Assembly (NCBI RefSeq): GCF_029892485.1
Contig: NZ_JARXVG010000004.1
Span: 186,001 to 250,000 of the forward strand
Reading direction: 5' to 3'
Source: Variovorax boronicumulans
Lineage (GTDB): Bacteria > Pseudomonadota > Gammaproteobacteria > Burkholderiales > Burkholderiaceae_C
Length of the DNA: 64,000 nucleotides
Numbering within the stretch: the first letter of the stretch is position 1; each line of letters begins with the position of its first letter. Shown here one piece after another: positions 8,355 through 20,078 of this stretch. The translations under genes were made by a program, and so were the position numbers. The notes beneath the pieces were generated by a model. The model ran no database searches, had not been told where the DNA came from, and saw only the letters and a program-made list of their open reading frames with translations.

Positions 8355-10347
8355 GGTCACCTCGTTTTGCGGCGATCTTGAATGCGGGCAGCAGGATGGG
8401 AATGTCTTGGCCCTCCTGCATACCTGTTTTGCGCGGAAGTTGCTTGCGCACCTTCACCTTTGGGCCTTCGGACTCCCCGGTACCAGGCGATGGTGCAAAT
8501 GGATCGGGCTTGCTGCTGCTGATCCCGCGGATCGCCGCGGACCGTTGACGAGCCTTCTGCTTCCGACTGGTCATCAGTCCCAGCAATGCCTGGGCAATTT
8601 CATGTCGGGCGCGCAGTACTGCCTGCCGGTCTTCAACCCTGGAGCCGTTCTCTCGAACGATTTGTCTGATCAACTCATTCTGTCGAACGGTGAGGCCTTT
8701 CGCGAACTCTAGGTCCATCGCTTGGACGGGGATCGGTTCGACGTCCGACGGACCCCAGACCTGCACTTCGCCAAGGTCCTCAGGGTCAAACACGACTCGG
8801 ATCTCAACTCCTTCACCGTACTGGCGCAGGATGGTGCCGAGCTGACTTCCGTTGTAGCGAATGCTTTTGAGTTCAAAGCCATCGCGACGCAGCTTTCGTG
8901 ACGTGCTCTGTCCTATTCGAGACTGAAGCAGTCTCAAGTCTGCGGGAAGCGTGGGCTCATAAACCACGATGCCCTCGCTCCAGCGCGCCGCAGGTGTTGT
9001 GCCGATCCCTTTGTGAATGCGCTGGGCATATATGTCGATGATCCATTTCTCAAGGACGTGTGTGAACTCGCCGAGCGTCAGGATTGCTTGTCCCTGAGGA
9101 TCGTAGTCGCCTCGAAGATGGAAACGCGCGAAGCTCGCGCCGGGAAGCTGGTGAGCGAAGTTGTGATTGACGGTTTTCAGAAAGCGTTCCACCGTTCCCT
9201 TGAAACGGGGCTGACGCGCGGGGCATTGGGTGATCGCAAACCCCAGATCGAACGAAATCGCTGCGAGATCGGTCCCGAGGAATTCGAGACCGTTGTCGAC
9301 CACGAGACTTTGGGGGATCCCGTAGCATGGCCAGCTACCTTCTACCTTCAACGTCGGGATTGCCGGTGATGCCGGTTTTTTCGGAAGAATGGCGTGTCGA
9401 AGAGCCCCTACTACTGCCGCCGCGGACGGGCTACCGTAGCTGAGGTAGTAGCCGAGTGGCATTCGGCTGAAGTGGTCGATCAGCATGGTCAGTGTGGGGC
9501 GACCCAATGGCAACCAGGTCCGCTCATCGATCAGGAATACATCAAGGGGCGTGTGATCTATTTCCACACGCTCAAGGATTCTTGTTGTCTTGATACCGGC
9601 TTTGCCCACGCGAAATCGCTTGTCCGCTGTTGCCTGGCCATCCCTAAGGACCGTCATCTCGTAGAGGCTCGCACTGGCGAGCATTCGATTCACCGTCCTT
9701 TCGCTGGGAGCCACAAGTTGATCGCTAGGGAAGGCGCAGCGGTTCTCTGCCGCGATCTTTCCGAGCAACGAAGCGTGTATTCCGCGACCGGTTGCGAGCG
9801 GGGATAATCTGTACGCTTCCGTGAGGGCTTCTGATGCAAGGGCCATCACCCTTTCGGCTTGGTGCGATCGATGCACTCCGCGAAGGTCATGCCGTGGTAC
9901 CAGCGTCCGCGGATCGCCGCTGCGAGAGAACCGTTGGTACCAGCGGTAGACCGACGTGGCGCCAGGGGGCGTGACGTCCCCTATCTCTGCACAGATTTGC
10001 TTGAGGATGGGGGCTAGGTATTCACGTGTGAAGACGGGTCTGCCTCGGGCGAGGATTCCATCGAGATACCGCTTCCTGCGAATTGCCACATCAAGCAGTC
10101 CTTTGGGGAGTTGGTCCAGCGGCCTCGAATAAATCGGCCGACTTGGCGTGACAGCTAGATTCAAAGAAGGGCGAGCGACAAGTCCCTTGGCGTAATCGTC
10201 AAGGAGCTCCTGGCGCGTGGTGATGCAGAGCTTGCCGCCGTCCAGATGTTCCAGCACCACGCCGTCGTCGGGCTGCAACCGCTCGATCCGGAACATCGCG
10301 CCTTTCCACTCAAATGCCGTGTTCTTCTGAAAGCCAAAACCAGCCAT
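8341..10347 (-). CDS. tnsB: TnsB/TniA-like DDE transposase
   Basis: A 668-residue transposase. N-terminal helix-turn-helix domains are followed by an rve/RNase H-like catalytic core with Asp264 (VEIDHTPLD), Asp351 (VVDNGLEF) and Glu387 (FKGTVERF), the last two 36 residues apart as expected for a DDE enzyme. A Mu-type C-terminal barrel and a basic tail follow. It should bind repeats in the transposon ends and cut the 3' strands. GGAGG lies six bases before the ATG, and the start overlaps tnsA by 38 bases. It looks intact. Confidence 0.94.
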   Translation of the reverse strand: MAGFGFQKNTAFEWKGAMFRIERLQPDDGVVLEHLDGGKLCITTRQELLDDYAKGLVARPSLNLAVTPSRPIYSRPLDQLPKGLLDVAIRRKRYLDGILARGRPVFTREYLAPILKQICAEIGDVTPPGATSVYRWYQRFSRSGDPRTLVPRHDLRGVHRSHQAERVMALASEALTEAYRLSPLATGRGIHASLLGKIAAENRCAFPSDQLVAPSERTVNRMLASASLYEMTVLRDGQATADKRFRVGKAGIKTTRILERVEIDHTPLDVFLIDERTWLPLGRPTLTMLIDHFSRMPLGYYLSYGSPSAAAVVGALRHAILPKKPASPAIPTLKVEGSWPCYGIPQSLVVDNGLEFLGTDLAAISFDLGFAITQCPARQPRFKGTVERFLKTVNHNFAHQLPGASFARFHLRGDYDPQGQAILTLGEFTHVLEKWIIDIYAQRIHKGIGTTPAARWSEGIVVYEPTLPADLRLLQSRIGQSTSRKLRRDGFELKSIRYNGSQLGTILRQYGEGVEIRVVFDPEDLGEVQVWGPSDVEPIPVQAMDLEFAKGLTVRQNELIRQIVRENGSRVEDRQAVLRARHEIAQALLGLMTSRKQKARQRSAAIRGISSSKPDPFAPSPGTGESEGPKVKVRKQLPRKTGMQEGQDIPILLPAFKIAAKRGDHGGD

Positions 10348-11035
10348 CGTCTGCCTCCGTCGTAGGTGTGATGCAAGTGGTGAATCCGATGGGCTCCTCT
10401 TCCAACGGGCAGCGCAACAAGCCCATCATCAACAAGCTGTACGGGTCTATGTTGTGCAGGGCGAGATGCGCCGTGGCCTCAATGAGCGTCGTCGGCAGGT
10501 GCGCGATGCATCGTTCCAAGGCGATCCGAGCAAGCCTTGGCGACGGGAGGACGCGAGGTGCACGATGACAGATCGTTCGAACGTTGGACTGCCGAGGTTC
10601 GCGTCTGAGTACTTGCTCTGTCAGAACCACGAATGGCTGCCCGCTGCGGTGCATGTGTTCGGCAATGCGTGCGAGCTTGTGAGCCGTTTCCACGGACGCA
10701 AGGGCTACAGTCGGCTTTACTTCGACCAAGACGACGCGACCATCAACCAGCCTGACTTCAAAGTCCGGTGTGTACCGGCGAACGCGATTGCCGTCCGGAT
10801 AGGTAATCTGTGTTGGCTGCTCGCGGTAGCCTTCTATCGCCGGTGAGGCTTCAAAGAGGTAGATGGCGTCGAGCTCAAGAAGCCCTTCATGGTGAACCAT
10901 GCGGCCATTCTTGCGGCTCGGAAACTTGCCTCGCATGATGCCCCCGGAAGGACTGAGCACCTCGCGCGAGCGCCGGTGTGTATCGCCAGCGGGTTTGCGG
11001 CCATTCCATAGGCCACCCCAGAATTGTGTAGACAT
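10310..11035 (-). CDS. tnsA: TnsA endonuclease, 5'-strand cutting subunit of the transposase
   Basis: A 241-residue protein with the restriction-enzyme-like fold of TnsA: Glu50, Asp91 in RRYTPDFEV and Glu105-x-Lys107 in LVEVKP. Its presence implies cut-and-paste movement rather than the copy-in route of Tn5053-type elements, which lack TnsA. GGAG at 11,045-11,042 lies six bases before the ATG. The Shine-Dalgarno directly abuts a strong hairpin in the leader. This is the first gene of a five-gene operon running leftwards. Confidence 0.9.
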   Translation of the reverse strand: MSTQFWGGLWNGRKPAGDTHRRSREVLSPSGGIMRGKFPSRKNGRMVHHEGLLELDAIYLFEASPAIEGYREQPTQITYPDGNRVRRYTPDFEVRLVDGRVVLVEVKPTVALASVETAHKLARIAEHMHRSGQPFVVLTEQVLRREPRQSNVRTICHRAPRVLPSPRLARIALERCIAHLPTTLIEATAHLALHNIDPYSLLMMGLLRCPLEEEPIGFTTCITPTTEADDGWFWLSEEHGI

Positions 11036-11043
11036 GCATTGCT

Positions 11044-11087
11044 CCGTCGATCAAGGCGTGACTGCGGCTCCGCAGCGGCCTTGACGG
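11044..11087. promoter_or_regulatory. Stem-loop abutting the tnsA ribosome-binding site
   Basis: The outer stem is TCAAGGC (11,051-11,057) with GCCTTGA (11,078-11,084); the inner stem is CTGCGG (11,062-11,067) with CCGCAG (11,070-11,075). CCG/CGG can close the base across a small bulge. On the tnsA mRNA the 3' arm runs into the GGAG ribosome site. Such hairpins in transposase leaders often block translation of read-through transcripts. The stems are seen; the role is inference. Confidence 0.5.
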
Positions 11088-11123
11088 ATTTGGGTTGCCT
11101 GTTTTCGGGCGTAGATATTCCCG

Positions 11124-11145
11124 CGCTCGGTGATAAGGCCGAGCG
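11124..11145. repeat. Inverted repeat upstream of tnsA
   Basis: CGCTCGG (11,124-11,130) and CCGAGCG (11,139-11,145) form a perfect seven-base stem with an eight-base loop. It is one of four hairpins in the 240-base space between tnsA and the XRE gene. Confidence 0.45.
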
Positions 11146-11193
11146 AACAACAGGTGTAGGTGTGGGGAGCGGGCTTGACGCTGACCTGAGCGG

Positions 11194-11230
11194 TCGCGAT
11201 ACTGGGGGGGTCCAATCCTGCGTATCGTGA
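11194..11230. repeat. Inverted repeat between tnsA and the XRE gene
   Basis: TCGCGATAC (11,194-11,202) pairs with GTATCGTGA (11,222-11,230), nine pairs including one G-U, around a 19-base loop with a run of seven G. Its role is unknown. Confidence 0.45.
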
Positions 11231-11242
11231 GATGCTCAGACC

Positions 11243-11276
11243 AACGGGGCAAGCCGCAAGGTTTGTCCCGTTTTTT
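11243..11276 (+). terminator. Strong plus-strand intrinsic terminator without an evident gene before it
   Basis: AACGGGGCAA (11,243-11,252) pairs with TTGTCCCGTT (11,263-11,272) and is followed by more T (TTTTTT at 11,271-11,276). The T tract shows plus orientation, yet both neighbouring genes are on the minus strand. It may end an untranslated RNA antisense to the tnsA leader, or stop read-through entering the XRE gene from the left. Confidence 0.6.
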
Positions 11277-11703
11277 ACATGGCGGCCTCCTGTTTTCTTC
11301 TGCGCCCTATTCGTCGCAATGGATCCGACCACGGCTCCGAATGTGCGTCCGTCATATTGAGAACATCTTTGATCAATCGAACATGCTTCGGGCTCAGGGA
11401 TGGAAGCTTGCTGCGTAACTCATTGAGCAGCCAATACACGTCCTGAGGTGTGTCGACATCGATCACGAGCTTTCGTTGGGAAGCCTCGACTGCGGCTCTG
11501 AGTTCGTCGGCTTCTGGTGCTGCGAGCGGCAATGCCTCGATCAGCTTCTCCACGAACTCAGGGGTGGGCGGTCCCTTTAACCCCACCTCCAAAGCCGATA
11601 CATAGCTTTGCTCGTAGCCAAGCAGCGCAGCGAGGTCCGCCTGCCGCACGTTGTGCCGCAAGCGCAGTTCATGAAGCAAATGCGAGAAGGGACTCATCGA
11701 CAT
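11275..11703 (-). CDS. XRE-family helix-turn-helix transcriptional regulator
   Basis: About 142 residues. An XRE/Cro-type DNA-binding domain fills the first 60 residues (RQADLAALLGYEQSYVSALE). The rest is a helical tail without a recognised domain. The start is uncertain: ATG at 11,703 is used, but ATG at 11,697 or GTG at 11,730 are possible and none has a clear ribosome site. It lies directly upstream of tnsA on the same strand. Inverted repeats at 11,811-11,837 and 11,898-11,922 in front of it look like operators, so it may control itself and perhaps the transposition operon. Confidence 0.8.
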   Translation of the reverse strand: MSMSPFSHLLHELRLRHNVRQADLAALLGYEQSYVSALEVGLKGPPTPEFVEKLIEALPLAAPEADELRAAVEASQRKLVIDVDTPQDVYWLLNELRSKLPSLSPKHVRLIKDVLNMTDAHSEPWSDPLRRIGRRRKQEAAM

Positions 11704-11730
11704 CAATCTGTGTGCATCGTGAAGATTCAC

Positions 11731-12164
11731 GCGAGGCGGAGGCTAGGACGGCTTGAGCGGAGCGCCTTGCTAGAAGCATCACTTAACCCAAGTAACGCGG
11801 GCAGCGTATTCGTACATTGGACGCTGGTCAATGTACGATTTATCTTGGCATCACAGTATCAATTTCTGCCACGATTAGTTGCCAGGAAAAGCCTCGCATA
11901 GTGTGCGTCCGGTGCGCACTATGTGCGTGTTTTTGACCCAGCGCATTTTCTATACGCGCAGGCCATGCTTGCATCAACTGCTTTTTGCGATTCGGTGCTT
12001 GAAGATGCGCAACTTATTTTTTTGCACGACCTTGACTACTGCATGGGCATTCGGCGTGACAAACTGGCATCGAGGCGGATTTCCGTTCAACGTCAGCGCG
12101 AATGTCACGCTGCTGATATGACAAAAAAGCACGCGCCAAGTAGGCACGCAAGCGCCACCTGGAT
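11731..12164. promoter_or_regulatory. AT-richer intergenic region with two operator-like palindromes
   Basis: No convincing gene in 434 bases. CGTACATTG (11,811-11,819) and CAATGTACG (11,829-11,837) are a perfect nine-base inverted repeat around nine bases. A second, imperfect 25-base palindrome lies at 11,898-11,922 (ATAGTG ... CACTAT). Both could be XRE-regulator sites for the two divergent flanking genes. Base composition is visibly poorer in G and C than the chromosome to the right. Confidence 0.45.
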
Positions 12165-13589
12165 ATGAGCCAACACCAACATCACAAACATTTTCTAGCC
12201 CTTTGGCGAAGAGCACTTAGTCTGTCCACATTTGACGACTTGAACGTTTCAAAAGTGTCGTCTTGGGCAGAGCAACGGGGACTTGATGTTCTTGACGTGG
12301 ATGAGCGTGACGTCGGGATCTTTCAGACCACCCGAGCTATCGTGCTAACGGTTGAGGGGGGCATTGCTTGTTTCCCGAGAGTTTCGGCCAACGACGATCC
12401 GAAGTGGCAGGAAAACAGGAAAAGAGCGGATCTTGTCGCCAGCCTATGGGAAAAAATGGAATGGTTTTCGCCGCTCTGGGTTTCTCGCGGGAAAATTGAA
12501 GAGCTACTAAGGGAGACCAAGCATCGTTCTCGCGAAGAGGCCATCCAGCTTTTCGACTATCACACGTCGACCGTCTACACACTTGCATTTCAAGCCGTAT
12601 GCATTGCGCAACTGCTGCCTCGTGCACGGAGCCTCGCCGAATTCGCGCCGCTGGCGCGTGAGGCCTACCTAGCCTTTTATAGCGGGCACAGGGCTTCAAG
12701 CATTGCAGCACTCATCCCGGTTGTCGAAGGATCGCTGAAAAGAATAAGCGCCTCCCCAGACCTACCTATACCCGAACAGATCAAATGGGCAATTGATCGA
12801 GCATCCACCTTGGCAGCTAGCCTGCATTTCAACAAGATGTGGGTTCCGAGGGAGTACCTTACTACCGACTATCTGTTTGGGCAGGATGAACGTGTCTTTA
12901 CGTTCGAGACGTTCAGGCGATGGTTGAATGGATCGTTCTTCCGCCACACAGGTGAGTACGACGGTACAACATGGTTGAACCGTCACCTGTTCGCGCATGG
13001 CACCTCGTCGGACTGGCAGCAATCAGCGAACTTCACGCGACTTGTTGTCGCCCTGGCCACGCTCGGCGTAATTGAGTCTTGGCACGACGATTCCAATCTA
13101 GTGCCGCTCCTGTTCCCCGACATGAACGAGGACAGCACTCTGCTCTGGCAACAAGCGTTACTACGAGGTCAGACGCAGATGGCGCTACATCTGCTAGAGC
13201 AAGAACATTTTCAAAGGCATGGACGACTCGTTCCGGAGCTACCCACAGACGATGGAGCGACATTGCGAAAAGCAATTTTGTCGGAGGATTGCATTAAAGA
13301 TCTGGTTCGACCTTTGCGAGAAGCCGGATGGGGCGTTGAAGTGAGCGAACCGGATGAGCATGCTCTTTATATGACCGTTGTGGCATCCAGCGGTGACGAA
13401 CGTTTGTGCGCAGCGCTTCTCTATGGCTGCGCCACAGACAATCAGCTCTATCGTGAGCTCGCCAAGACTTCCGATGCGATTCTTTATCGAGGCGCTCCGT
13501 ACCACCAAGAGCAGTATGCGTACGGAATCGATGTGCATGTTGGGCCTGTGGCAGGTTGGCAGCCTCCTCTCGCGCCTCCTCGCCGATAG
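12165..13589 (+). CDS. Unrecognised 474-residue protein with HEPN-like motif
   Basis: I do not recognise the full-length family. Two blocks stand out: AALIPVVEGSLKRI (about 181-194) and LNRHLFAHGTSSDW (271-284). The second contains Arg273-x4-His278 preceded by Asn272, the form of the RNase motif in HEPN domains, which are common in toxins and antiphage proteins. Several other segments are helical. Codon use and base composition are poorer in GC than the core genes, a sign of horizontal transfer. It converges on gyrB and sits beside a Tn7-like element, so a defence role is plausible but inferred. Confidence 0.65.
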   Translation: MSQHQHHKHFLALWRRALSLSTFDDLNVSKVSSWAEQRGLDVLDVDERDVGIFQTTRAIVLTVEGGIACFPRVSANDDPKWQENRKRADLVASLWEKMEWFSPLWVSRGKIEELLRETKHRSREEAIQLFDYHTSTVYTLAFQAVCIAQLLPRARSLAEFAPLAREAYLAFYSGHRASSIAALIPVVEGSLKRISASPDLPIPEQIKWAIDRASTLAASLHFNKMWVPREYLTTDYLFGQDERVFTFETFRRWLNGSFFRHTGEYDGTTWLNRHLFAHGTSSDWQQSANFTRLVVALATLGVIESWHDDSNLVPLLFPDMNEDSTLLWQQALLRGQTQMALHLLEQEHFQRHGRLVPELPTDDGATLRKAILSEDCIKDLVRPLREAGWGVEVSEPDEHALYMTVVASSGDERLCAALLYGCATDNQLYRELAKTSDAILYRGAPYHQEQYAYGIDVHVGPVAGWQPPLAPPRR

Positions 13590-13731
13590 CGGGCGACGGC
13601 ATCAGCAGGGCATGGTGCTGATCAGGAGATAGGCCAAGCTGCCGCGCTTGAGCCGCACTGCCGCGCCGCCCCGAGCCAGCCACACTGAGCTTTTACGAGG
13701 CACGGTGGACAGCGGCTAAAGCAAGGGTGGC
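13590..13731. other. Spacer between the HEPN-like gene and the repeat cluster
   Basis: About 140 bases without a supported gene, promoter or repeat. I see nothing assignable. Confidence 0.4.
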
Positions 13732-13812
13732 GACGCGGAAATTTTTCACTTTCCGCGTCGGAGCTTTTTCACTTACTTGGCGCGTTTTTCACTTTTCGTG
13801 TCGCCCGACACG
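13732..13812. repeat. Repeat and hairpin cluster directly after gyrB, candidate transposon end
   Basis: TTTTTCACTT occurs at 13,742-13,751, 13,765-13,774 and 13,785-13,794, spaced 23 and 20 bases. The first copy lies in the loop of a perfect ten-base stem (13,732-13,741 with 13,750-13,759). A perfect seven-base palindrome, CGTGTCG/CGACACG, fills 13,797-13,812, one base from the gyrB stop. Neither hairpin has a proper T tract, so they are poor terminators. Spaced ~20-base repeats near a 5'-TGT terminus (here at 13,810 on the minus strand) are how Tn7-type ends look. This is a candidate only. Confidence 0.45.
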
Positions 13813-13813
13813 C

Positions 13814-16447
<2,634 letters not shown>

Positions 16448-16519
16448 CTATCTCTCTCACGGCATCGACGTGATTTTTCGGGCTCTCAGGATCTCGATTC
16501 GCCGCCTCTTGAAAGCGCA

Positions 16520-16541
16520 AACCCGCGGAGGGCCGCGGGTT
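16520..16541. terminator. Hairpin between dnaN and gyrB
   Basis: AACCCGCGG (16,520-16,528) and CCGCGGGTT (16,533-16,541) form a perfect nine-base stem with a four-base loop. No T tract of useful length follows on the minus strand, so it may be an attenuator or processing site between dnaN and gyrB rather than a full terminator. Confidence 0.4.
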
Positions 16542-16571
16542 GTCTGCGCAAGGCGCTTTGTTGTCTGTCTG

Positions 16572-17678
16572 CTAGATACGCATCGGCATCACGACGTATT
16601 TGAAGGATGCGTTCTCGGGGATGGTCAGTAACGCGGAGCTGTTGGAGTCGGCAAGGTCCAGCTTGACCATGTCCTGGTCCATGTTCGACAGCGCGTCGAT
16701 CAGGTAGGTGACGTTGAAGCCGATCTCGATGGCGTCGCCGCCGTAGTCGATGTCGAGCTCGTCCTGGGCTTCTTCCTGTTCGGCGTTGTTCGATGCGATG
16801 CGCAGCGTGCCCGGCTCGATGTTCAGGCGCACGCCCTTGAACTTCTCGCTGGTCAGAATCGCGGTGCGCTGCAGGCTGGCCAGCAGCGGTGCGCGACCGA
16901 GCGTGACGGTGTTCTTGTGGTTCTTCGGAATCACGCGGTTGTAGTCGGGGAACTTGCCCTCGACCAGCTTGGTGACGAACTCCATGCCGCCGAAGCTGAA
17001 CTTGGCCTGGTTGTTCGCGAACTGCATCTCGATGGCGCCTTCGGCGTCGGACAGCAGGCGCTGCATTTCGAGCACCGTCTTGCGCGGCAGGATCACTTCC
17101 TGGCGCGGCACTTCGACGTCGAGCGTGGCGGAAGAGAAAGCCAGGCGGTGGCCGTCGGTAGCCACCAGGCTCAGCTGCTTGCCTTCGGCGACGAACAGGA
17201 TGCCGTTGAGGTAGTAGCGGATGTCATGCACGGCCATGGCGAAGGAAACTTGCGAGAGCAGGTCCTTCAGCGTCTTTTGCGGCACGCTGAACACGGGGCC
17301 GAAATTGGCGGCTTCCTGCACCAGCGGAAAGTCTTCGGCAGGCAGCGACTGCAGCGTGAAGCGGCTCTTGCCGCCCTTGAGCACCAGCTTGCTCGCGCTC
17401 GACTCCAGGCTCACGGTCTGGTCGGCCGGCATGGTGCGCAGGATGTCGATGAGCTTGCGCGCGCCGACGGTGGTGATGAAGTTGCCTTCGTCGCCGCCGA
17501 GTTCGGCCGTGGTGCGGATCTGGATCTCGAGGTCGCTGGTGGTCAGCTGGAGCTGGCCGCCGGTCTTGCGGATCAGCACGTTGGCCAGGATCGGCAGGGT
17601 GTGGCGCCGCTCCACGATGCCCGCGACCGACTGCAGCGCAGCAAGAACCTTGTCTTGGGTTGCCTTCAAAACGATCAT
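16572..17678 (-). CDS. dnaN: DNA polymerase III beta subunit (sliding clamp)
   Basis: A 368-residue clamp with three tandem clamp domains and the usual C-terminus ending in YVVMPMRI, which helps form the pocket for clamp-binding partners. Its length matches the family. It holds the replicative polymerase and repair proteins on DNA. It lies between dnaA and gyrB on the same strand, 89 bases after the dnaA stop, and is probably read from the dnaA promoter as well as a local one. Confidence 0.98.
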   Translation of the reverse strand: MIVLKATQDKVLAALQSVAGIVERRHTLPILANVLIRKTGGQLQLTTSDLEIQIRTTAELGGDEGNFITTVGARKLIDILRTMPADQTVSLESSASKLVLKGGKSRFTLQSLPAEDFPLVQEAANFGPVFSVPQKTLKDLLSQVSFAMAVHDIRYYLNGILFVAEGKQLSLVATDGHRLAFSSATLDVEVPRQEVILPRKTVLEMQRLLSDAEGAIEMQFANNQAKFSFGGMEFVTKLVEGKFPDYNRVIPKNHKNTVTLGRAPLLASLQRTAILTSEKFKGVRLNIEPGTLRIASNNAEQEEAQDELDIDYGGDAIEIGFNVTYLIDALSNMDQDMVKLDLADSNSSALLTIPENASFKYVVMPMRI

Positions 17679-17767
17679 GTCTTCTTCCTCTTCTCTTATC
17701 TCTTTGAATCAGCTTGTAAGACGCCATTCTCCGCTGTCGCGAGGGGCATTTCGGGTGGCATCCGGCT

Positions 17768-19147
<1,380 letters not shown>

Positions 19148-19446
19148 GGGCGCTTTGAAAAGTGGTGAATCCCTCGGGCATTTCTTGGTATAGGTATTGT
19201 GGATATTCTCTGCTGGAAGGCGCCGGGCATTCTAACTTGTCAAAACCTTATCCACACGCTGTGGACGGCCTCCAAACGGCCGCGAAAGGCCCGCAAATCC
19301 AGTCGAAGATTGTTCCCGGCCCGAATGTTTGCGATAATTGCGGGTTTCCCTGAAAACCTCATTGCGTCTTTCGGGGGCCATCCGAAACACGCTCCCCAGC
19401 GCCCGCTGCTTTTTCGCATGCGGAAATCAGGGAATCTGGAACCATC
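19148..19446. promoter_or_regulatory. dnaA-rpmH intergenic region with DnaA boxes, probable origin-linked control region
   Basis: A perfect DnaA box TTATCCACA lies at 19,248-19,256 and a near-match on the other strand at 19,198-19,206 (TGTGGATAT). The first box merges into a palindrome TCCACA-CGC-TGTGGA (19,251-19,265). This 300-base gap between divergent dnaA and rpmH is where the dnaA promoter, autoregulatory boxes and possibly part of oriC lie. Only two or three boxes are seen, so the full unwinding origin may be elsewhere nearby. Confidence 0.65.
19310..19338 (+). promoter_or_regulatory. Sigma-70 type promoter for rpmH operon
   Basis: TTGTTC (19,310-19,315) and GATAAT (19,333-19,338) are separated by exactly 17 bases and lie about 110 bases before rpmH. 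This is a good vegetative promoter match; no competing one is seen in the gap. Confidence 0.6.
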
Positions 19447-19581
19447 ATGAAACGCACATACCAAGCATCCAAAGTCCGCCGCGCCCGTACCCACGGCTTT
19501 CTGGTCCGCATGAAGACCCGCGGCGGCCGTGCCGTCATCAACGCACGCCGCGCCAAGGGCCGCAAGCGCCTGGCCGTCTGA
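19447..19581 (+). CDS. rpmH: 50S ribosomal protein L34
   Basis: A 44-residue, very basic protein starting [18 protein letters not shown] and ending KGRKRLAV, the family's normal size and ends. It is part of the large ribosomal subunit. It is the first gene of the conserved rpmH-rnpA-yidD-yidC-mnmE run, divergent from dnaA. Confidence 0.98.
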   Translation: MKRTYQASKVRRARTHGFLVRMKTRGGRAVINARRAKGRKRLAV

Positions 19582-19667
19582 CGGCAGCCCACCTGCCGTT
19601 GCCAGCAGCCGACCCGCCAGCGCCAGCGTCCTCAGCTAGCGCAAACGGCGTGTCCGGCTCGGTTTCC

Positions 19668-20078
19668 ATGCAGCGGCTCAAGACCCGCGCGCAATTCCAG
19701 GCCGTCCTCGCAGGTGCCACCGTGGCGCGCACTGCTCATTTCGCATTGCATCGCTGTGCGCTCGATCTCGCATCGAGCGCGGCTCCGCTGTTCGCGTCCG
19801 ACGATGTCTGGCTGGGCGCCATGGTGCCCAAGCGCTGGGCGCGCCGTGCTGTCACGCGCAATGCCATCAAGCGCCAGATCTATACCGTGAGCGCCACGCC
19901 CGACGTCGGCCTGCTTCGTGCTGCGCACGTGGTGCGGCTGCGGGCGGGTTTCGACCGCAAGGAGTTCGTGAGCGCGTCCTCGGACAAGCTCAAGGGCGCC
20001 GTGCGCGCCGAACTCCAGCAGTTGCTGGCGCGTGCCGCGCGTTCGCCGGCGCCGCCTTCTCCCCCCTCCTCCTCATGA
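19668..20078 (+). CDS. rnpA: Ribonuclease P protein component
   Basis: A 136-residue basic protein that assists the RNase P RNA in removing 5' leaders from tRNA precursors. The signature AVTRNAIKRQIYT (RNR motif) is present. The ATG at 19,668 is chosen because the protein then begins MQRLKTRAQFQAVLAG as in relatives; the frame is open further upstream through rpmH but that part is out of frame with L34 and not coding. Its stop overlaps the yidD start (ATGA). Confidence 0.95.
   Translation: MQRLKTRAQFQAVLAGATVARTAHFALHRCALDLASSAAPLFASDDVWLGAMVPKRWARRAVTRNAIKRQIYTVSATPDVGLLRAAHVVRLRAGFDRKEFVSASSDKLKGAVRAELQQLLARAARSPAPPSPPSSS

Noticed and set aside
11024..11230. A 68-codon plus-strand frame upstream of tnsA
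   Set aside because: No ribosome site and no resemblance to known proteins; it runs across hairpin sequence and is probably chance.
4041..11276. CRISPR-associated transposon
   Set aside because: Two TniQ proteins are suggestive, but no cas gene, array or Cas12k-like frame is present in the window.
11923..12168. An 81-codon plus-strand frame before the HEPN-like gene
   Set aside because: No ribosome site, overlaps the next start, and composition does not look coding.
13294..13683. A 129-codon minus-strand frame at the end of the HEPN-like gene
   Set aside because: Mostly antisense to that gene; I could not support a gene remnant there.
13797..13812. Palindrome as the gyrB terminator
   Set aside because: It lies at the right place but is followed by A-rich, not T-rich, sequence on the minus strand.
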